Shown here: positions 43,316 through 53,881 of the stretch, piece by piece
How the letters are laid out: each line of letters begins with the position of its first letter
How positions within the stretch are numbered: the stretch's first letter is position 1
From: Pacificispira spongiicola
GTDB lineage: Bacteria > Pseudomonadota > Alphaproteobacteria > UBA8366 > Aestuariispiraceae
Reading direction: 5' to 3'
DNA: 64,000 nucleotides
Assembly (NCBI RefSeq): GCF_012926505.1
Contig: NZ_JABBNT010000004.1
Coordinates: 310,001-374,000 of the forward strand
The notes under the pieces: generated by a model
Told to the model about the DNA's origin: nothing
Databases searched by the model: none
What the model saw: only the letters and a program-made list of their open reading frames with translations
Translations under genes and position numbers: made by a program

Positions 43316-45535
43316 TTACATAAAGCTATAAGGATCGATGTCTATCTGCACCCGGACCGACGACGGCGGTTTTATCCGCGACATCCAGTCACTGAGAACG
43401 CGCTGGATGCTGATGGTTCGGTCGGCCTTCAACAACAAGCGGCGCCGATGGCGGCCGCGTAGAAGCGCAAGCGGCGGCGCGGCGGGACCCAGCACGCGTA
43501 CATTGTCGAGGCGCGGGGCGCTGCGCGCCAGATCGCCCGCCGTGCGCTCGACATGGCCTTCGTCTTCGCCGGACACGATGATCGCTGCCAGCTTGCCGTA
43601 GGGCGGCCAGCCTAGATCGCGGCGCATATCGGCCTCCGCCGCGTAAAAACCGTCGCGGTCGCCGTCGGCAATCGCGCGCAGAACCGTCGCGTTGGGATTG
43701 GCGGTTTGCAGCAGGACGCGGCCCTTGTGTCCGGCGCGCCCGGCGCGGCCCGCGACTTGGCTCAACAATTGGAAGGTTCGTTCCGACGCGCGCAGGTCGC
43801 CGCCTGCGAGTCCCAGATCGGCGTCGACCACCCCGACAAGAGTCAGCAAGGGGAAGTGATAACCCTTCGCGACGATCTGGGTGCCGATGATCAAATTGAC
43901 CTCACCGCTCGTCACCCGGTCGACGAAAGCGGCGGCCGCCAACGGGCCTTGCAGCGTATCCGACGTCACGACCTCGATCCGTGCCTCCGGCAGGATTGCC
44001 ACCGCTTCCTCGAACAGGCGCTCCACGCCGGGACCGCAGGCGACGAGGCTGCCCTCGTCGCCGCAGGAGGGGCATTTCTCCGGCGTCTTCATGGAAAAGC
44101 CGCAGTGATGGCATTCCAGCCGCCGCCCGAATCGATGCTCCACCAGCCAGGCGTCGCAATCCGGGCATTCGATGCGATGTCCGCAGGTGCGGCACAGGGT
44201 CAGCGGTGCGTATCCCCGGCGGTTCAGGAACAAAAGCGCCTGTTCACCCTTTGCCAGCGTTTCCTCCAACGCGTCCTGCAGGGGCGGGGCGATCCAGCGT
44301 TGCCGGGGGGGCGGTGTCTTGCGCAGATCGACCAGGGAAACCTGCGGCAGTTCCGCTTCCCCATGCCGTTCGGGCAAATGGGCCAGCCGGTAGCGCTGCG
44401 CCTCCACATTGGCGAGGCTTTCCAGGCTGGGTGTCGCGGAGGCGAGGATGATCGGGCAGTCCGAAATCTGCGCCCGCAATACCGCCATGTCCCGCGCGTG
44501 ATAGATCACGCCTTCTTCCTGCTTATAGGACCCGTCGTGTTCCTCGTCGACGACGATCAAGCCCAGATCGGGGAAGGGGAGGTGCAGGGCCGACCGTGCG
44601 CCGACCAGAATTTGCACGCGGCCTTCCGCCACCGCTTTCCAGGTACGGCGGCGCGTTCCGGGGGACAGGTCGGAATGCCATTCGGCGGGCAAGGTGCCGA
44701 AGCGTTCTTCGAACCGCTCCAGCCATTGCGCCGACAGGGCGATTTCGGGCAGCAGGACTAGAACTTTCTTTCCCGCCCCCAGGGCGGCGGCGACGGCTTC
44801 GAAATAGACTTCCGTCTTGCCGGAACCCGTGACGCCGTCCAGCAGGGTGACGGAAAATCCGCCCGCCAGGACGGCACGGGACATTTCTTCGGCGATGTTC
44901 TGCTGCGCGTCGGACAGGGCCGCGCGCGGGTGATCGGGGTCCGGCGTTTCGAAGAAAATCGAATCCGGCAGACGCATCGGCAGCAGCCCACCCGCATCGG
45001 CCAGACCCCGCACGACGCCGGAACTGACGCCCGCTTCCCGCGCCAGATCGGCGGCGGAGCGCGGCGGGTCTTCCTGCGCCAAGGCATAGACGCGGCGGCG
45101 GGCGCTGGTCCAGCGCAGATCCTTCGGGGCCGGATCGGCGGCGGTATAGACCGTGCGTTCGGATGCCGGTTCCAATGCCTTGGGCGAACTCATCGCCATG
45201 CGCAGAACCTGACCCGGCGGCGCCAGGGTATAGGCGGCCATTCGATCGACGAAGCGCCGCGAAGCTTCCGGCAGGGGCGGGACCGGTACCACACCGGCAA
45301 CCGGACGCAGCTTGGATTCGGGCACACCATCCGGGTCGGGCTCGTCGTCCCAGACGATGCCGACGATTTGTCGTCCACCCAGCGGCACGGTCACGAAACT
45401 GCCGGGGCCGACGTCCATTCCTTCCGGAACGGCATAGTCGTAGGCACTGTCGAGCGGCAGCGGCAATAGCACCTTGACCCGACGGGCCGGAGGGAACAAA
45501 GACAGGGGCTGAGACGGCGATACGTCGGACGTCAT
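43316..45535 (-). CDS. priA: Primosomal protein N' (replication restart helicase)
   Basis: A 739-residue superfamily 2 helicase restarting stalled forks. The N-terminal 3' DNA-binding domain is present ([20 protein letters not shown]). Walker A is [13 protein letters not shown], Walker B is [12 protein letters not shown], and eight zinc-binding cysteines occur in [14 protein letters not shown] and [18 protein letters not shown]. Motifs IV-VI include [15 protein letters not shown] and QVAGRAGR. It is divergent from the transaldolase gene, 159 bases away. Confidence 0.98.
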   Translation of the reverse strand: MTSDVSPSQPLSLFPPARRVKVLLPLPLDSAYDYAVPEGMDVGPGSFVTVPLGGRQIVGIVWDDEPDPDGVPESKLRPVAGVVPVPPLPEASRRFVDRMAAYTLAPPGQVLRMAMSSPKALEPASERTVYTAADPAPKDLRWTSARRRVYALAQEDPPRSAADLAREAGVSSGVVRGLADAGGLLPMRLPDSIFFETPDPDHPRAALSDAQQNIAEEMSRAVLAGGFSVTLLDGVTGSGKTEVYFEAVAAALGAGKKVLVLLPEIALSAQWLERFEERFGTLPAEWHSDLSPGTRRRTWKAVAEGRVQILVGARSALHLPFPDLGLIVVDEEHDGSYKQEEGVIYHARDMAVLRAQISDCPIILASATPSLESLANVEAQRYRLAHLPERHGEAELPQVSLVDLRKTPPPRQRWIAPPLQDALEETLAKGEQALLFLNRRGYAPLTLCRTCGHRIECPDCDAWLVEHRFGRRLECHHCGFSMKTPEKCPSCGDEGSLVACGPGVERLFEEAVAILPEARIEVVTSDTLQGPLAAAAFVDRVTSGEVNLIIGTQIVAKGYHFPLLTLVGVVDADLGLAGGDLRASERTFQLLSQVAGRAGRAGHKGRVLLQTANPNATVLRAIADGDRDGFYAAEADMRRDLGWPPYGKLAAIIVSGEDEGHVERTAGDLARSAPRLDNVRVLGPAAPPLALLRGRHRRRLLLKADRTISIQRVLSDWMSRIKPPSSVRVQIDIDPYSFM

Positions 45536-45694
45536 TCCGACCTCCGTCCCGGGAATCCGGGGGAACGGAAAGTGACGGCCCGTATCGAAAGGCGGTGGAC
45601 AGCCGCGAATCGGGGCAAAATCCCAAAATGCTTCCGATCCGGTCGCGACCCTTGGTTTAGGGGCGTCCGGCGGAAAGCCAGAAGCGAGGCAGGT

Positions 45695-46348
45695 ATGAAG
45701 TTCTTCATCGACACGGCGGATATAAACGAGATTCGCGATCTGGCCTCAACCGGCCTGGTCGACGGTGTGACGACGAACCCGTCCCTGGTCGCCAAGAGCG
45801 GCCGGAATTTCCTGGAAGTCGTGGAGGAAATCTGCGGCGTCGTCGACGGCCCGGTTTCCGCCGAATGCGTGGCGACCGATTTCGAAACCATGTTGAAGGA
45901 AGGCCGCAAGCTTTCCAAGATCGCCGACAATATCGCGGTCAAGGTGCCGCTGACTCCGGCGGGGCTCAAGACCTGCAAGGCGCTCAGCGACGACGGCGTC
46001 ATGGTCAACGTCACTCTCTGCTTCTCCGCCGCCCAGGCGCTGTTGGCTGCCAAGGCGGGCGCGACCTTCATTTCGCCCTTCGTCGGGCGTTTGGACGATA
46101 TCGGTCAGGACGGTATGGACCTGATCGCCGATATCGTCACGATATATCAGAATTACGACTTCGCCACGGAAGTGCTGGTCGCGTCCATCCGTACCCCGAT
46201 GCATGTCGTTCACGCGGCGAAGCTGGGTGCCGGTGTCGCGACGCTGCCGCCGGGCGTGCTGCGTCAGCTGTTCGGTCATCCGTTGACCGACAAGGGTTTG
46301 GCCGCGTTCCTGAAGGATTGGGAAGCGACGGGCCAGTCGATTCTCTAA
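45695..46348 (+). CDS. Small transaldolase / fructose-6-phosphate aldolase
   Basis: A 217-residue TIM-barrel enzyme of the short transaldolase class (TalC/Fsa). [32 protein letters not shown] and the Schiff-base lysine in [13 protein letters not shown] are diagnostic, and the C-terminal [16 protein letters not shown] matches. Sequence alone does not separate transaldolase from F6P aldolase; most alphaproteobacterial members are called transaldolase. GCGAGGCAGGT precedes the ATG. Confidence 0.95.
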   Translation: MKFFIDTADINEIRDLASTGLVDGVTTNPSLVAKSGRNFLEVVEEICGVVDGPVSAECVATDFETMLKEGRKLSKIADNIAVKVPLTPAGLKTCKALSDDGVMVNVTLCFSAAQALLAAKAGATFISPFVGRLDDIGQDGMDLIADIVTIYQNYDFATEVLVASIRTPMHVVHAAKLGAGVATLPPGVLRQLFGHPLTDKGLAAFLKDWEATGQSIL

Positions 46349-46411
46349 CAGGCTGATCCCGCCACCGTCGAGGGACGGTGCGGCGGACAGCCGTCGAAGG
46401 AGGGAATTCCG

Positions 46412-47125
46412 ATGAAGACCTCACCAGGCAGTCAGACCGCCGCCGCGCCGTCCGTCGAAGAGAAGGACGTCGTCGCCTTTCTTAGGGACAATCCCTCCTT
46501 TCTGAACGAACATCCTGACCTTCTGTCCGAACTGGACCCGCCGAAACGCGAGGGCGGCAACGGGGTGTTCGATTTCCAGGACGCGATGATCCGTCGCCTG
46601 CGGTCTCGTGTCGAGGAAACGGCGGAAGTCGCCCGCGAGTTGATCGACAATAGTCGTGAAAACCTGAACAGTCAGGCCCGCGTCCATGATTGCGTCCTGC
46701 GGCTGTTGGAGGCGAAAAGCTTCGAACAGCTGATTTCCCTGGTGCAAACGGATGTCGCGGTAATCCTGGACCTGGATGTCGTGTCCCTGGCCGTGGAAAC
46801 GGAAAAGGCGACGGACTTCCCGCTGCGCAGCGTCAATCTGGTGCCGCCCGGGACTGTCGACCGCCTGCTCGGCGGGAAGAACCAGGATATCATTCTGCGC
46901 GCGCATATTTCGGGCGACCCGGACCTGTTCGACGGGGCGGCCCCCCTGGTGCAGAGCGACGCGTTGGTGCGCCTGCACATCTCCCCCGCCTCGCCGCAGG
47001 CGCTATTGGCCTTCGGGCATCGCGATCCGGAAAAATTCCATCCCGGTCAGGCGACGGAACTGATCTGTTTCCTGTCCGCGGTTCTGGCACAGTTGGTCCG
47101 CATATGGCTGGACCTGCCGGAATAA
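46412..47125 (+). CDS. DUF484 family protein
   Basis: A 237-residue GAF-like protein of the DUF484 family, which is typically encoded next to xerC. The N-terminus has VAFLRDNPSFLNEHPDLLSEL, followed by a coiled coil (RRLRSRVEETAEVARELIDN), and then a GAF-type domain (LVQTDVAVILDLDVVSLAVE). The function is unproven. GAAGGAGGGAATTCCG precedes the ATG. It lies between the transaldolase and xerC on one strand. Confidence 0.92.
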   Translation: MKTSPGSQTAAAPSVEEKDVVAFLRDNPSFLNEHPDLLSELDPPKREGGNGVFDFQDAMIRRLRSRVEETAEVARELIDNSRENLNSQARVHDCVLRLLEAKSFEQLISLVQTDVAVILDLDVVSLAVETEKATDFPLRSVNLVPPGTVDRLLGGKNQDIILRAHISGDPDLFDGAAPLVQSDALVRLHISPASPQALLAFGHRDPEKFHPGQATELICFLSAVLAQLVRIWLDLPE

Positions 47126-47154
47126 GGCGACCCGAATGAGGCAGTCAGGGTGAT

Positions 47155-48114
47155 ATGACGGACGATCGCTTCGATCTTTCCCTTCACCCCACGGCCGGAC
47201 AAGGCGACACGGCCCAGGCCTTTCGCGCGTTCCTGTCCTGGTTGACGGGGGAACGCCGGTACAGCCCGGTCACGGTGAACGCCTATCACCGGGATGTTTC
47301 TGGCTTCCTTCTCTATATGTCGGAACATCTGGGGCAGCCGCCCTCGCTATCCGATTTGTCGTCCCTGCAATTGATGGATTTTCGCTCCTGGCTGGCGAAG
47401 CTGACCAATGACGAGGTGCAAAGCGTCTCTCGGGCCAGAAAGCTGTCCGCCGTCCGGACCTTTTTCCGGTTCCTGCGCAAACGCGGGCTGGCGGAAAACG
47501 ACCGGCTGCTGCTGGTCCGCACGCCGAAGGTGCCGCGCGGCGTGCCGAAGCCGCTGACCGTCGGGGATGCCGAAACCCTGATCGACGCGATCGGCGACAT
47601 GGCGTCCGAACCCTGGGTCGGGAAGCGGGACACGGCACTGCTGACCTTGTTGTATGGCTGCGGTCTGCGTATCGCGGAGGCGTTGTCGCTGAACGAAAAG
47701 GACGTGCCGACCGGTGACGGCATGAAAATCCTGGGGAAGGGGAACAAGGAACGCTATGTGCCGGTGCTGCCTGTCGTGCGGGAAGCACTGGTGGATTATC
47801 TGGCGGACAGTCCCTTTTCCGGCGATCCGGACGCCCCCCTGTTTCGTGGGGTGCGTGGCGGGCGTCTGGGCGGCGATGTGGCACGTAAGGCGATTCGCGG
47901 CCTCCGCGTTGCTCTGGGTTTGCCGGATAGTGCCACGCCGCATGCCCTGCGGCACAGTTTCGCGACCCATCTGCTGGCCGAAGGCGGTGACCTTCGCGCG
48001 ATCCAGGAATTGCTCGGTCACGCCTCCTTAAGCACTACTCAACGTTACACACAGGTCGACACGGCGCGCCTGATGGCGGAATATCGCAAGGCGCATCCGC
48101 GAATGCGGGGATAG
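47155..48114 (+). CDS. xerC: Tyrosine recombinase XerC
   Basis: A 319-residue recombinase resolving chromosome dimers at dif with XerD and FtsK. The SAM-like N-terminal domain (residues 20-115) precedes a catalytic domain with Arg172 (GLRIAEALSL), Lys196 (ILGKGNKER), His263 and Arg266 (HALRHSFATHLL), His289 (LLGHASLSTT) and Tyr298 (QRYTQVD). All six catalytic residues are present. FtsK is encoded 9 kb downstream in the same window. The start is the ATG after GTGAT. Confidence 0.96.
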   Translation: MTDDRFDLSLHPTAGQGDTAQAFRAFLSWLTGERRYSPVTVNAYHRDVSGFLLYMSEHLGQPPSLSDLSSLQLMDFRSWLAKLTNDEVQSVSRARKLSAVRTFFRFLRKRGLAENDRLLLVRTPKVPRGVPKPLTVGDAETLIDAIGDMASEPWVGKRDTALLTLLYGCGLRIAEALSLNEKDVPTGDGMKILGKGNKERYVPVLPVVREALVDYLADSPFSGDPDAPLFRGVRGGRLGGDVARKAIRGLRVALGLPDSATPHALRHSFATHLLAEGGDLRAIQELLGHASLSTTQRYTQVDTARLMAEYRKAHPRMRG

Positions 48115-48126
48115 AGGTCGTTCTGG

Positions 48127-48657
48127 ATGATCCGTTGGAACAAGGTTGGTATCGGTTCGGGCACCGTCGAAGGGTCGGATGGCTGGTCCTATAGATTGTT
48201 CGCCCCGGATTGCGATCCCGCTGAATTTGGAGAGTTAGAGCCGATGGTCGCGCTGTGGCAGCGCGTCCGTGGCGGGGGTCGGTCCTATCCGCGCTGGAAA
48301 GACTTCGATTTCGCCGACTTTATCGGTTGGCACCGCTGGATACATCTGATGGAAGTCAGTTGGCCGGATGGGAAGTTCACCCTACGCCATCGGATATGGG
48401 GGAGTGGCCTTGCGGATATGAGCCGGATGGATCCGACGGGGCAGTTCGTTATCGAAGGCGTCGTCGGATTCGACGCGGAAGATATCCACTTTTTGCAGCG
48501 GATCGTTGAAAAACAGGTTCTCGGCTTCTGGACCGGCCCGTTTTTTTGGATGGATCGCGGCAATGTAAGGCAAGAAATTGCTGTTGCGCCGCTATCGAGC
48601 ACCGGTGAAACCGTCGATCGCCTGATCAGCTTCACGCATCTGCCTGGTTATCGGTGA
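48127..48657 (+). CDS. PAS-like domain protein
   Basis: A 176-residue single-domain protein resembling the PAS_5 group: LWQRVRGGGRSYPRWKDFDF, DFIGWHRWIHLMEVSWPDG, FTLRHRIWGSGLADMSRMDPTG (ends FTLRHRIWGS and RMDPTG), and a closing strand RQEIAVAPLSSTGETVDRLI. No kinase, HTH or GGDEF output is attached. It is 12 bases after xerC and probably co-transcribed. It may be a sensory adapter; the ligand is unknown. Confidence 0.75.
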   Translation: MIRWNKVGIGSGTVEGSDGWSYRLFAPDCDPAEFGELEPMVALWQRVRGGGRSYPRWKDFDFADFIGWHRWIHLMEVSWPDGKFTLRHRIWGSGLADMSRMDPTGQFVIEGVVGFDAEDIHFLQRIVEKQVLGFWTGPFFWMDRGNVRQEIAVAPLSSTGETVDRLISFTHLPGYR

Positions 48658-48897
48658 TCCTCGACAAAGCGTGCCATTTTGCATCGCAGCATCACGGAGT
48701 CCGTTTACAGTCCGACCCCCCCTTGGTATATCCCACCCGCGTGGCCGTTCTGTCTCCGGCCCGACCGACCCAATGGGGAAATCGGTGCCGAATTTACGGG
48801 GGCAAGCGGGGGTTGTGATCGATAGCGGGGGAGGTCGCGCCCGGGGTCGTACCCGAAAGGCGCGGGTGAGCTCAGCGCATCAAGGATAGATCGTCTC

Positions 48898-49833
48898 ATG
48901 AAGATTGTTGCCGGCAATTCCAACAAGCCGCTCGCCGAAGCCATCTCAGCCTGTATCAACGTACCCCTTACCAAAGCATCCATCCGACGGTTCTCCGACA
49001 TGGAGATTTTCGTCGAAATTCTTGAAAATGTCCGGGGGGAGGATGTCTTCGTCATTCAGTCGACGAACTATCCGACCAACGACAATTTGATGGAGTTGCT
49101 GATCATGATGGACGCGCTGCGGCGCAGTTCCGCGCAGCGCATCACAGCGGTTATTCCCTATTATGGCTATGCCCGTCAGGACCGTCGGACCGGTCCTCGG
49201 ACCCCGATTTCCGCGAAGCTGGTGGCCAATCTGATCGAGACGGCGGGCGCCAACCGCGTTTTGACCGTCGATCTGCATGCCGGTCAGATTCAGGGCTTTT
49301 TCGAGGCGCCGACGGACAACCTGTTCGCGCTGCCGGTCCTGCACAAGGACCTGAAGGAAACGCTGAAGGAAGAAGAAAAGCTGTTGGTCGTGTCGCCCGA
49401 CGTGGGCGGCGTGGTGCGTGCCCGCGCCCTGGCCAAACGCCTGGACTGCGATCTGGCGATCATCGATAAGCGCCGGGAAAAAGCGGGCATTTCCGAAGTC
49501 ATGAACATTATCGGCGATCCGAAGGACAAGGCCTGTATCCTGATCGACGATATCGTCGATTCGGCCGGGACGCTCTGTAACGCCGCGCAGGCGTTGAAGG
49601 ACGCCGGGGCGAAGTCGGTTCGCGCCGTCGTCACCCACGGTGTGCTGTCCGGCGGCGCCGTCGCGCGTGTCGCGGCATCGCCCCTGGAAGAACTGGTCAT
49701 TACCGATTCCATCCAGGCGACGGAGGCGGTCCGCGTCAGCCACAATGTCCGGCAGGTTACGATCGCGCCATTGCTGGCCGAAGCAATCCGGCGTATTTCC
49801 GAAGATCAATCGGTTTCCAGTCTGTTCGACTAA
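48898..49833 (+). CDS. prs: Ribose-phosphate pyrophosphokinase
   Basis: Makes PRPP for nucleotide, His and Trp synthesis; 311 residues. The ATP-site region has [18 protein letters not shown] and [18 protein letters not shown], the flexible loop follows, and the PRPP-binding motif is [18 protein letters not shown]. The start [17 protein letters not shown] is standard. AAGGA lies 12 bases ahead. The 240 bases before it hold no gene or clear structure that I can see. Confidence 0.98.
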   Translation: MKIVAGNSNKPLAEAISACINVPLTKASIRRFSDMEIFVEILENVRGEDVFVIQSTNYPTNDNLMELLIMMDALRRSSAQRITAVIPYYGYARQDRRTGPRTPISAKLVANLIETAGANRVLTVDLHAGQIQGFFEAPTDNLFALPVLHKDLKETLKEEEKLLVVSPDVGGVVRARALAKRLDCDLAIIDKRREKAGISEVMNIIGDPKDKACILIDDIVDSAGTLCNAAQALKDAGAKSVRAVVTHGVLSGGAVARVAASPLEELVITDSIQATEAVRVSHNVRQVTIAPLLAEAIRRISEDQSVSSLFD

Positions 49834-50043
49834 CGCGGTTGCGACTGTCGCAAAACAGGGCGATTCCGTTTGCCCTGACAGCGATCCAAGTGTAGAAGAA
49901 GCCGCTTTTCGGACCCGAGCCCTTGCGGGCGGTCGGGCGAATGGCGCATCTGGTCCGTATCAGGACCCCAGCCGACACCCCTGGAGGTCGGTCGCCGGAT
50001 CATGGGATCCGGTGAAATCATAGAGACTCGAAGGAGCTAAAAG

Positions 50044-50685
50044 ATGGCTGAAGAAGCGATCTTCCACGCCAAGACTCGCGATCGGGCAGGTAAGGGGGCA
50101 GCCCGTGCCGTGCGTCGTGAAGGCCTCGTGCCGGGCGTTGTTTACGGTGACCACAAGGACCCCCAGACCATCGCGGTCGATCCGCGCGTGATCATGAAGC
50201 AGCTGGAGCAGGGTGTCCTGTTCAACACGATCTACACGATCGAAGTTGACGGCGGTCAGAACGAAAAGGCGCTGCCGCGCGACGTTCAGTTCCACCCGGT
50301 GACCGACGCCCCGTTGCACATCGACTTCATGCGTCTGACCAAGGGCTCCAAGGTACACGTCATGGTGCCGGTGCACTTCCTGAACGAAGACAAGTGCGAA
50401 GCGCTGAAGCAAGGCGGCATTTTGGCCGTCACCCGCGATGAAGTCGAACTCGTCGCCCCGGCCGACGCCATTCCGCACGAAGTCGTCTGCGATCTGACCG
50501 GCCTGTCGATTGGCGATACGATCCGTATCTCCATGGTTCAGCTGCCGGAGGGCGTGACCCCGGCGATTACGGACCGCGATTTCGTCGTGGCGAACATTGC
50601 CTCGCCGGTCGTTTCCGAAGCGGCCGATTCCGATGAGGATGACGCCGACGGCGAAGCCGAAGACGAAGGCGACGGCGAGGAGTAA
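50044..50685 (+). CDS. rplY: 50S ribosomal protein L25, long (Ctc/TL5) form
   Basis: A 5S rRNA-binding protein, 213 residues. Residues 1-95 are the L25 domain ([38 protein letters not shown]), followed by the TL5/Ctc beta-domain (about 96-190) and an acidic tail of Asp/Glu (about 190-213). GAAGGAGC precedes the ATG. The leader has a stem CCGGATC/GATCCGG at 49995-50012. It starts the rplY-pth-ychF operon. Confidence 0.97.
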   Translation: MAEEAIFHAKTRDRAGKGAARAVRREGLVPGVVYGDHKDPQTIAVDPRVIMKQLEQGVLFNTIYTIEVDGGQNEKALPRDVQFHPVTDAPLHIDFMRLTKGSKVHVMVPVHFLNEDKCEALKQGGILAVTRDEVELVAPADAIPHEVVCDLTGLSIGDTIRISMVQLPEGVTPAITDRDFVVANIASPVVSEAADSDEDDADGEAEDEGDGEE

Positions 50686-50712
50686 TCCTCGCTGCCTGAA
50701 AGGCGGTTGCTT

Positions 50713-51408
50713 ATGCGTCTCGTTGTTGGGCTCGGCAATCCCGGACCGAAATACGAGCGCAACCGGCACAATGTCGGGTTTATGGCGGTGGACGAAATTG
50801 TCCGCCGCCATTCCTTTAGTGCCTGGCGCAGCCGCTTTCAGGGCCTGACCGCCGACGGCGACATCGGCGGCGAGAAAGTCCTGGTCCTGAAACCCGCGAC
50901 CTATATGAACGAAAGCGGCCGGGCGGTCGGGGAGGCTTTGCGCTTCTTCAAGCTCGCCCCCAAGGATGTCGTCGTTCTGTATGACGAGTTGGACCTGCCG
51001 CCGACCAAGGTGCGGGTGAAGAAGGGCGGCGGCAACGGCGGTCACAATGGTTTGCGGTCCATCGACGCGCATATCGGGACCGACTATTGGCGCGTTCGGA
51101 TCGGCATCGGCCATCCCGGCGACAAAACGAAGGTCACGGGTCACGTCCTGGGCGATTTCGCCAAGCAGGAATGGCCGGACTTTGAACGCCTGATCGAGGA
51201 TATTTCGGATCGGGTCGATCTGCTGATCGCGGGGCGGGAATCGGACTTCATGTCCAAACTCTCCCAAAACAAGCAGCCGGCCCCGAAGAAGGAAAAGGCG
51301 GAGTCCGCGAAAGATCAGGCGGACCCCGCCCCTGCCAAAGAAGAAACGCCGCCGGATACCGGGCTCGCCGCGCAGTTGAAGCGTTGGATGTCCGGCGACA
51401 AGAACTGA
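50713..51408 (+). CDS. pth: Peptidyl-tRNA hydrolase
   Basis: Recycles peptidyl-tRNA; 231 residues. The catalytic histidine is in [12 protein letters not shown] (residue 20 or so), the other site residues are in [13 protein letters not shown] and [27 protein letters not shown] (its core [12 protein letters not shown]). The C-terminal 40 residues beyond the enzyme fold are Lys/Ala/Pro-rich. The ATG at 50713 is chosen over a TTG two codons upstream. Confidence 0.97.
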   Translation: MRLVVGLGNPGPKYERNRHNVGFMAVDEIVRRHSFSAWRSRFQGLTADGDIGGEKVLVLKPATYMNESGRAVGEALRFFKLAPKDVVVLYDELDLPPTKVRVKKGGGNGGHNGLRSIDAHIGTDYWRVRIGIGHPGDKTKVTGHVLGDFAKQEWPDFERLIEDISDRVDLLIAGRESDFMSKLSQNKQPAPKKEKAESAKDQADPAPAKEETPPDTGLAAQLKRWMSGDKN

Positions 51409-51427
51409 TTTCGAGGAGAGAGCCGCC

Positions 51428-52528
51428 ATGGGCTTCAATTGTGGGATTGTCGGTCTGCCGAATGTCGGGAAGTCGACCCTGTTCAACGCGTTGACGGAAA
51501 CCCAGGCGGCGCAGGCGGCGAATTTTCCGTTCTGCACGATCGAACCCAATGTCGGGCGCGTCGGCGTGCCGGATCCGCGCCTCGACAGGCTGGCGGAACT
51601 GGCCGGTTCGCAGAAGATCATTCCGACCCAGTTGGAATTCGTCGATATTGCCGGTCTGGTGAAGGGCGCGTCGAAGGGCGAAGGCCTGGGCAACCAGTTC
51701 CTGGGCAATATCCGCGAGGTGGATGCGATCTGCCACGTGCTGCGCTGCTTCGAAAACGGTGACATCACCCATGTCGAAGGCTCCGTCGATCCGCTGCGCG
51801 ATGCGGAAACGGTGGAAACCGAATTGATGCTGTCCGACATGGAAAGCCTGGAACGCCGCATTCAGCCGCTGCAGAAGAAAGCCAATTCCGGCGACAAGGA
51901 AGCGAAGGCGGAGGTCGATTTGATGACCCGCGCGCTGGACTTGCTGCGGGACGGGAAACCGGCCCGTATGGCCGAAATCGCGAAGGACGAGGAAGTTCGC
52001 TTCCATCGCCTGAACCTGATCACGGCGAAGCCGGTTCTCTATGTCTGTAATGTCGAGGAAGATTCGGCGGGCACCGGCAATGCGCAGTCGGAACGGGTCT
52101 TCGAAAAGGCCAAGGCCGAAGGCGCCCAGGCCGTCGTCATCTCCGCCGCCATCGAAGCGGAAGTCGCCCAGTTGGACTCCGACGAAGAACGCGCGGAATT
52201 TCTCGATTCCCTGGGCCTGGAAGAAACCGGCCTGACCCGCGTTATCCGTGCTGGCTATTCTTTGTTGAAGCAGATCACCTTCTTCACCGTCGGGCCGAAG
52301 GAAGCCCGCGCCTGGACCGTGTTCCAGGGCGCGAAGGCCCCCCAGGCGGCGGGCGTCATCCATACGGATTTCGAACGTGGTTTCATCGCGGCGGAAACCG
52401 TCGCCTTTGACGATTACGTCGCCTGCGGTGGGGAGTCGGGCGCGAAGGAGGCCGGGAAGCTGCGTCTCGAAGGCCGCGACTATCTGGTCAAGGACGGCGA
52501 CGTCTTCCACTTCCGCTTCAACGTCTGA
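51428..52528 (+). CDS. ychF: Redox-regulated ATPase/GTPase YchF (Obg family)
   Basis: A 366-residue ribosome-associated nucleotidase. G1 is [14 protein letters not shown] (residues 9-22), G3 lies in [15 protein letters not shown], the NxxE-type specificity motif is CNVEE, and the C-terminal TGS domain (about 280-366) has [20 protein letters not shown] and [24 protein letters not shown] precedes the ATG. It is the last gene of the operon and faces ubiH across a REP-like element. Confidence 0.98.
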   Translation: MGFNCGIVGLPNVGKSTLFNALTETQAAQAANFPFCTIEPNVGRVGVPDPRLDRLAELAGSQKIIPTQLEFVDIAGLVKGASKGEGLGNQFLGNIREVDAICHVLRCFENGDITHVEGSVDPLRDAETVETELMLSDMESLERRIQPLQKKANSGDKEAKAEVDLMTRALDLLRDGKPARMAEIAKDEEVRFHRLNLITAKPVLYVCNVEEDSAGTGNAQSERVFEKAKAEGAQAVVISAAIEAEVAQLDSDEERAEFLDSLGLEETGLTRVIRAGYSLLKQITFFTVGPKEARAWTVFQGAKAPQAAGVIHTDFERGFIAAETVAFDDYVACGGESGAKEAGKLRLEGRDYLVKDGDVFHFRFNV

Positions 52529-52537
52529 TCCCGGCAG

Positions 52538-52656
52538 CCCCTCACCCCGACCCTCTCCCAGGGGAGAGGGGTAGCAAAGGGGTGACCTCTCAGGAGTAAG
52601 GGGAAGGCGCGAGGAGAAACTCCCTCTCCCCCAGAGGAGAGGGTTGGAGTGAGGGG
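52538..52656. repeat. REP-like inverted palindromic element between convergent genes
   Basis: Outer arms CCCCTCACCCCGACCCTCTCC (52538-52558, given by its ends) and GGAGAGGGTTGGAGTGAGGGG (52636-52656) are inverted copies. Each side also folds alone: CCCTCTCC CAG GGGAGAGGG on the left, CCCTCTCC CCCAGA GGAGAGGG on the right. This is the familiar extragenic palindrome style of many proteobacterial genomes and probably acts as a two-way terminator or mRNA stabiliser. Confidence 0.8.
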
Positions 52657-52657
52657 G

Positions 52658-53881
52658 CTAAAGCGCCTCGCCCCGTGTCATGCGGGGCAGGGTGCCGACC
52701 GTTCCCATTGCGTGACGCATCAGGAATTTCTTCAGCGGCGGCAGTTTGTTGACGGCGGCGAGCCCGATGTCGCGGGCCATCCGCACCGGCGGGATATCGT
52801 TGTTGAACAGCCGCAGCAGCCCGTCCGTCACGGCGGCCAGCAGCACATTGTCGAAACGCCGCCATTTCTCATACTGACGCAGGACCGACGCGGAGCCGAT
52901 ATCGAGACCGAGGCGGTGCGCGTCGACGATCGCTTCCGCTAGGGCGGCGACGTCGCGCAGGCCCATATTCAAACCCTGTCCCGCGATCGGATGCATCGCA
53001 TGCGCCGCGTCGCCGACCAGGGCGAAGCGCGTATCGGTGTAGCGTTCGGCCTGTTGCAGGCTGAGCGGATAGGAGAAACGCGGCCCGGCGAGGTCGACCT
53101 CTCCCAACCAGTCGCCGAAGCGCTGTTTCAGTTCCGACAAGAACTGCGCATCGTCCAACGCCATGAACCGCCTTGCCGCGTCGCGGGTTTCCGACCAGAC
53201 GATGTTGCTGCGGTTTCCGGTCATGGGCAGCATCGCGAACGGCCCGCCCGGCAGGAACAGTTCCACTGCGACGCCCTGATGGTCGCGCTCGTGGCGGACC
53301 GTGGCGACAATGGAGGTCTGGTCGTAGTCCCACCCGCTGATCTTGATCCCCGCTTCTTCCCGCCGGGTTGAGAATTTCCCGTCCGCGGCGATGGCAAGCG
53401 TCGCCGCGATCGTTCGTCCGTCGTCCAGATGGGCGGTCGCCATGTCGGGGTCCCGGTCCAGCCGCATAACGGATGCCGGGGCGAATTGCGTCAGGCCGTC
53501 GGTTTCGGCGGCGGCTTTCTGCAGCGCTTGCCGCGTAACCCGGTTTTCGATGATCCAACCGAAGGGCTCATCCCCCAGATCCGTGTGATCGTAGTGCAGG
53601 AACAAGGGCGATACGCCGCGAAGCGGGTGTCCGTCGACGACGCGGATGTCCCAGATCGGCGAGACTTCCCCGTCCATATGCTTCCAGACGCCCGCTTGTT
53701 CGAGAATACGTTTGGAGCCGAGCGCGATGGCCGATGCTCGCCCGTCATAGGCGAGGTCAAGAACCGCCTCCGGCGTTTCACGGTCGACCACGGCAACGGT
53801 CAGCCCGGACCGAGCCAGGGCCACTGCAAGGCTCAACCCCACCATGCCACCACCGGCGAAAACGACATCAAACCGCGTCAT
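52658..53881 (-). CDS. UbiH/UbiF/VisC/COQ6-family ubiquinone hydroxylase
   Basis: A 407-residue FAD monooxygenase of ubiquinone ring hydroxylation. The dinucleotide fold is VVFAGGGMVGLSLAVALARSG (shortened: GGGMVGLSLA, residues 10-19), the DG motif lies in LAIAADGKFSTRR and the second FAD motif is ALVGDAAHAMHPIAGQGLNMGLRD (core GDAAHAMHPIAGQG). Which ring carbon it hydroxylates cannot be read from the sequence; UbiH or the broader UbiL/UbiM types are possible. Confidence 0.93.
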   Translation of the reverse strand: MTRFDVVFAGGGMVGLSLAVALARSGLTVAVVDRETPEAVLDLAYDGRASAIALGSKRILEQAGVWKHMDGEVSPIWDIRVVDGHPLRGVSPLFLHYDHTDLGDEPFGWIIENRVTRQALQKAAAETDGLTQFAPASVMRLDRDPDMATAHLDDGRTIAATLAIAADGKFSTRREEAGIKISGWDYDQTSIVATVRHERDHQGVAVELFLPGGPFAMLPMTGNRSNIVWSETRDAARRFMALDDAQFLSELKQRFGDWLGEVDLAGPRFSYPLSLQQAERYTDTRFALVGDAAHAMHPIAGQGLNMGLRDVAALAEAIVDAHRLGLDIGSASVLRQYEKWRRFDNVLLAAVTDGLLRLFNNDIPPVRMARDIGLAAVNKLPPLKKFLMRHAMGTVGTLPRMTRGEAL

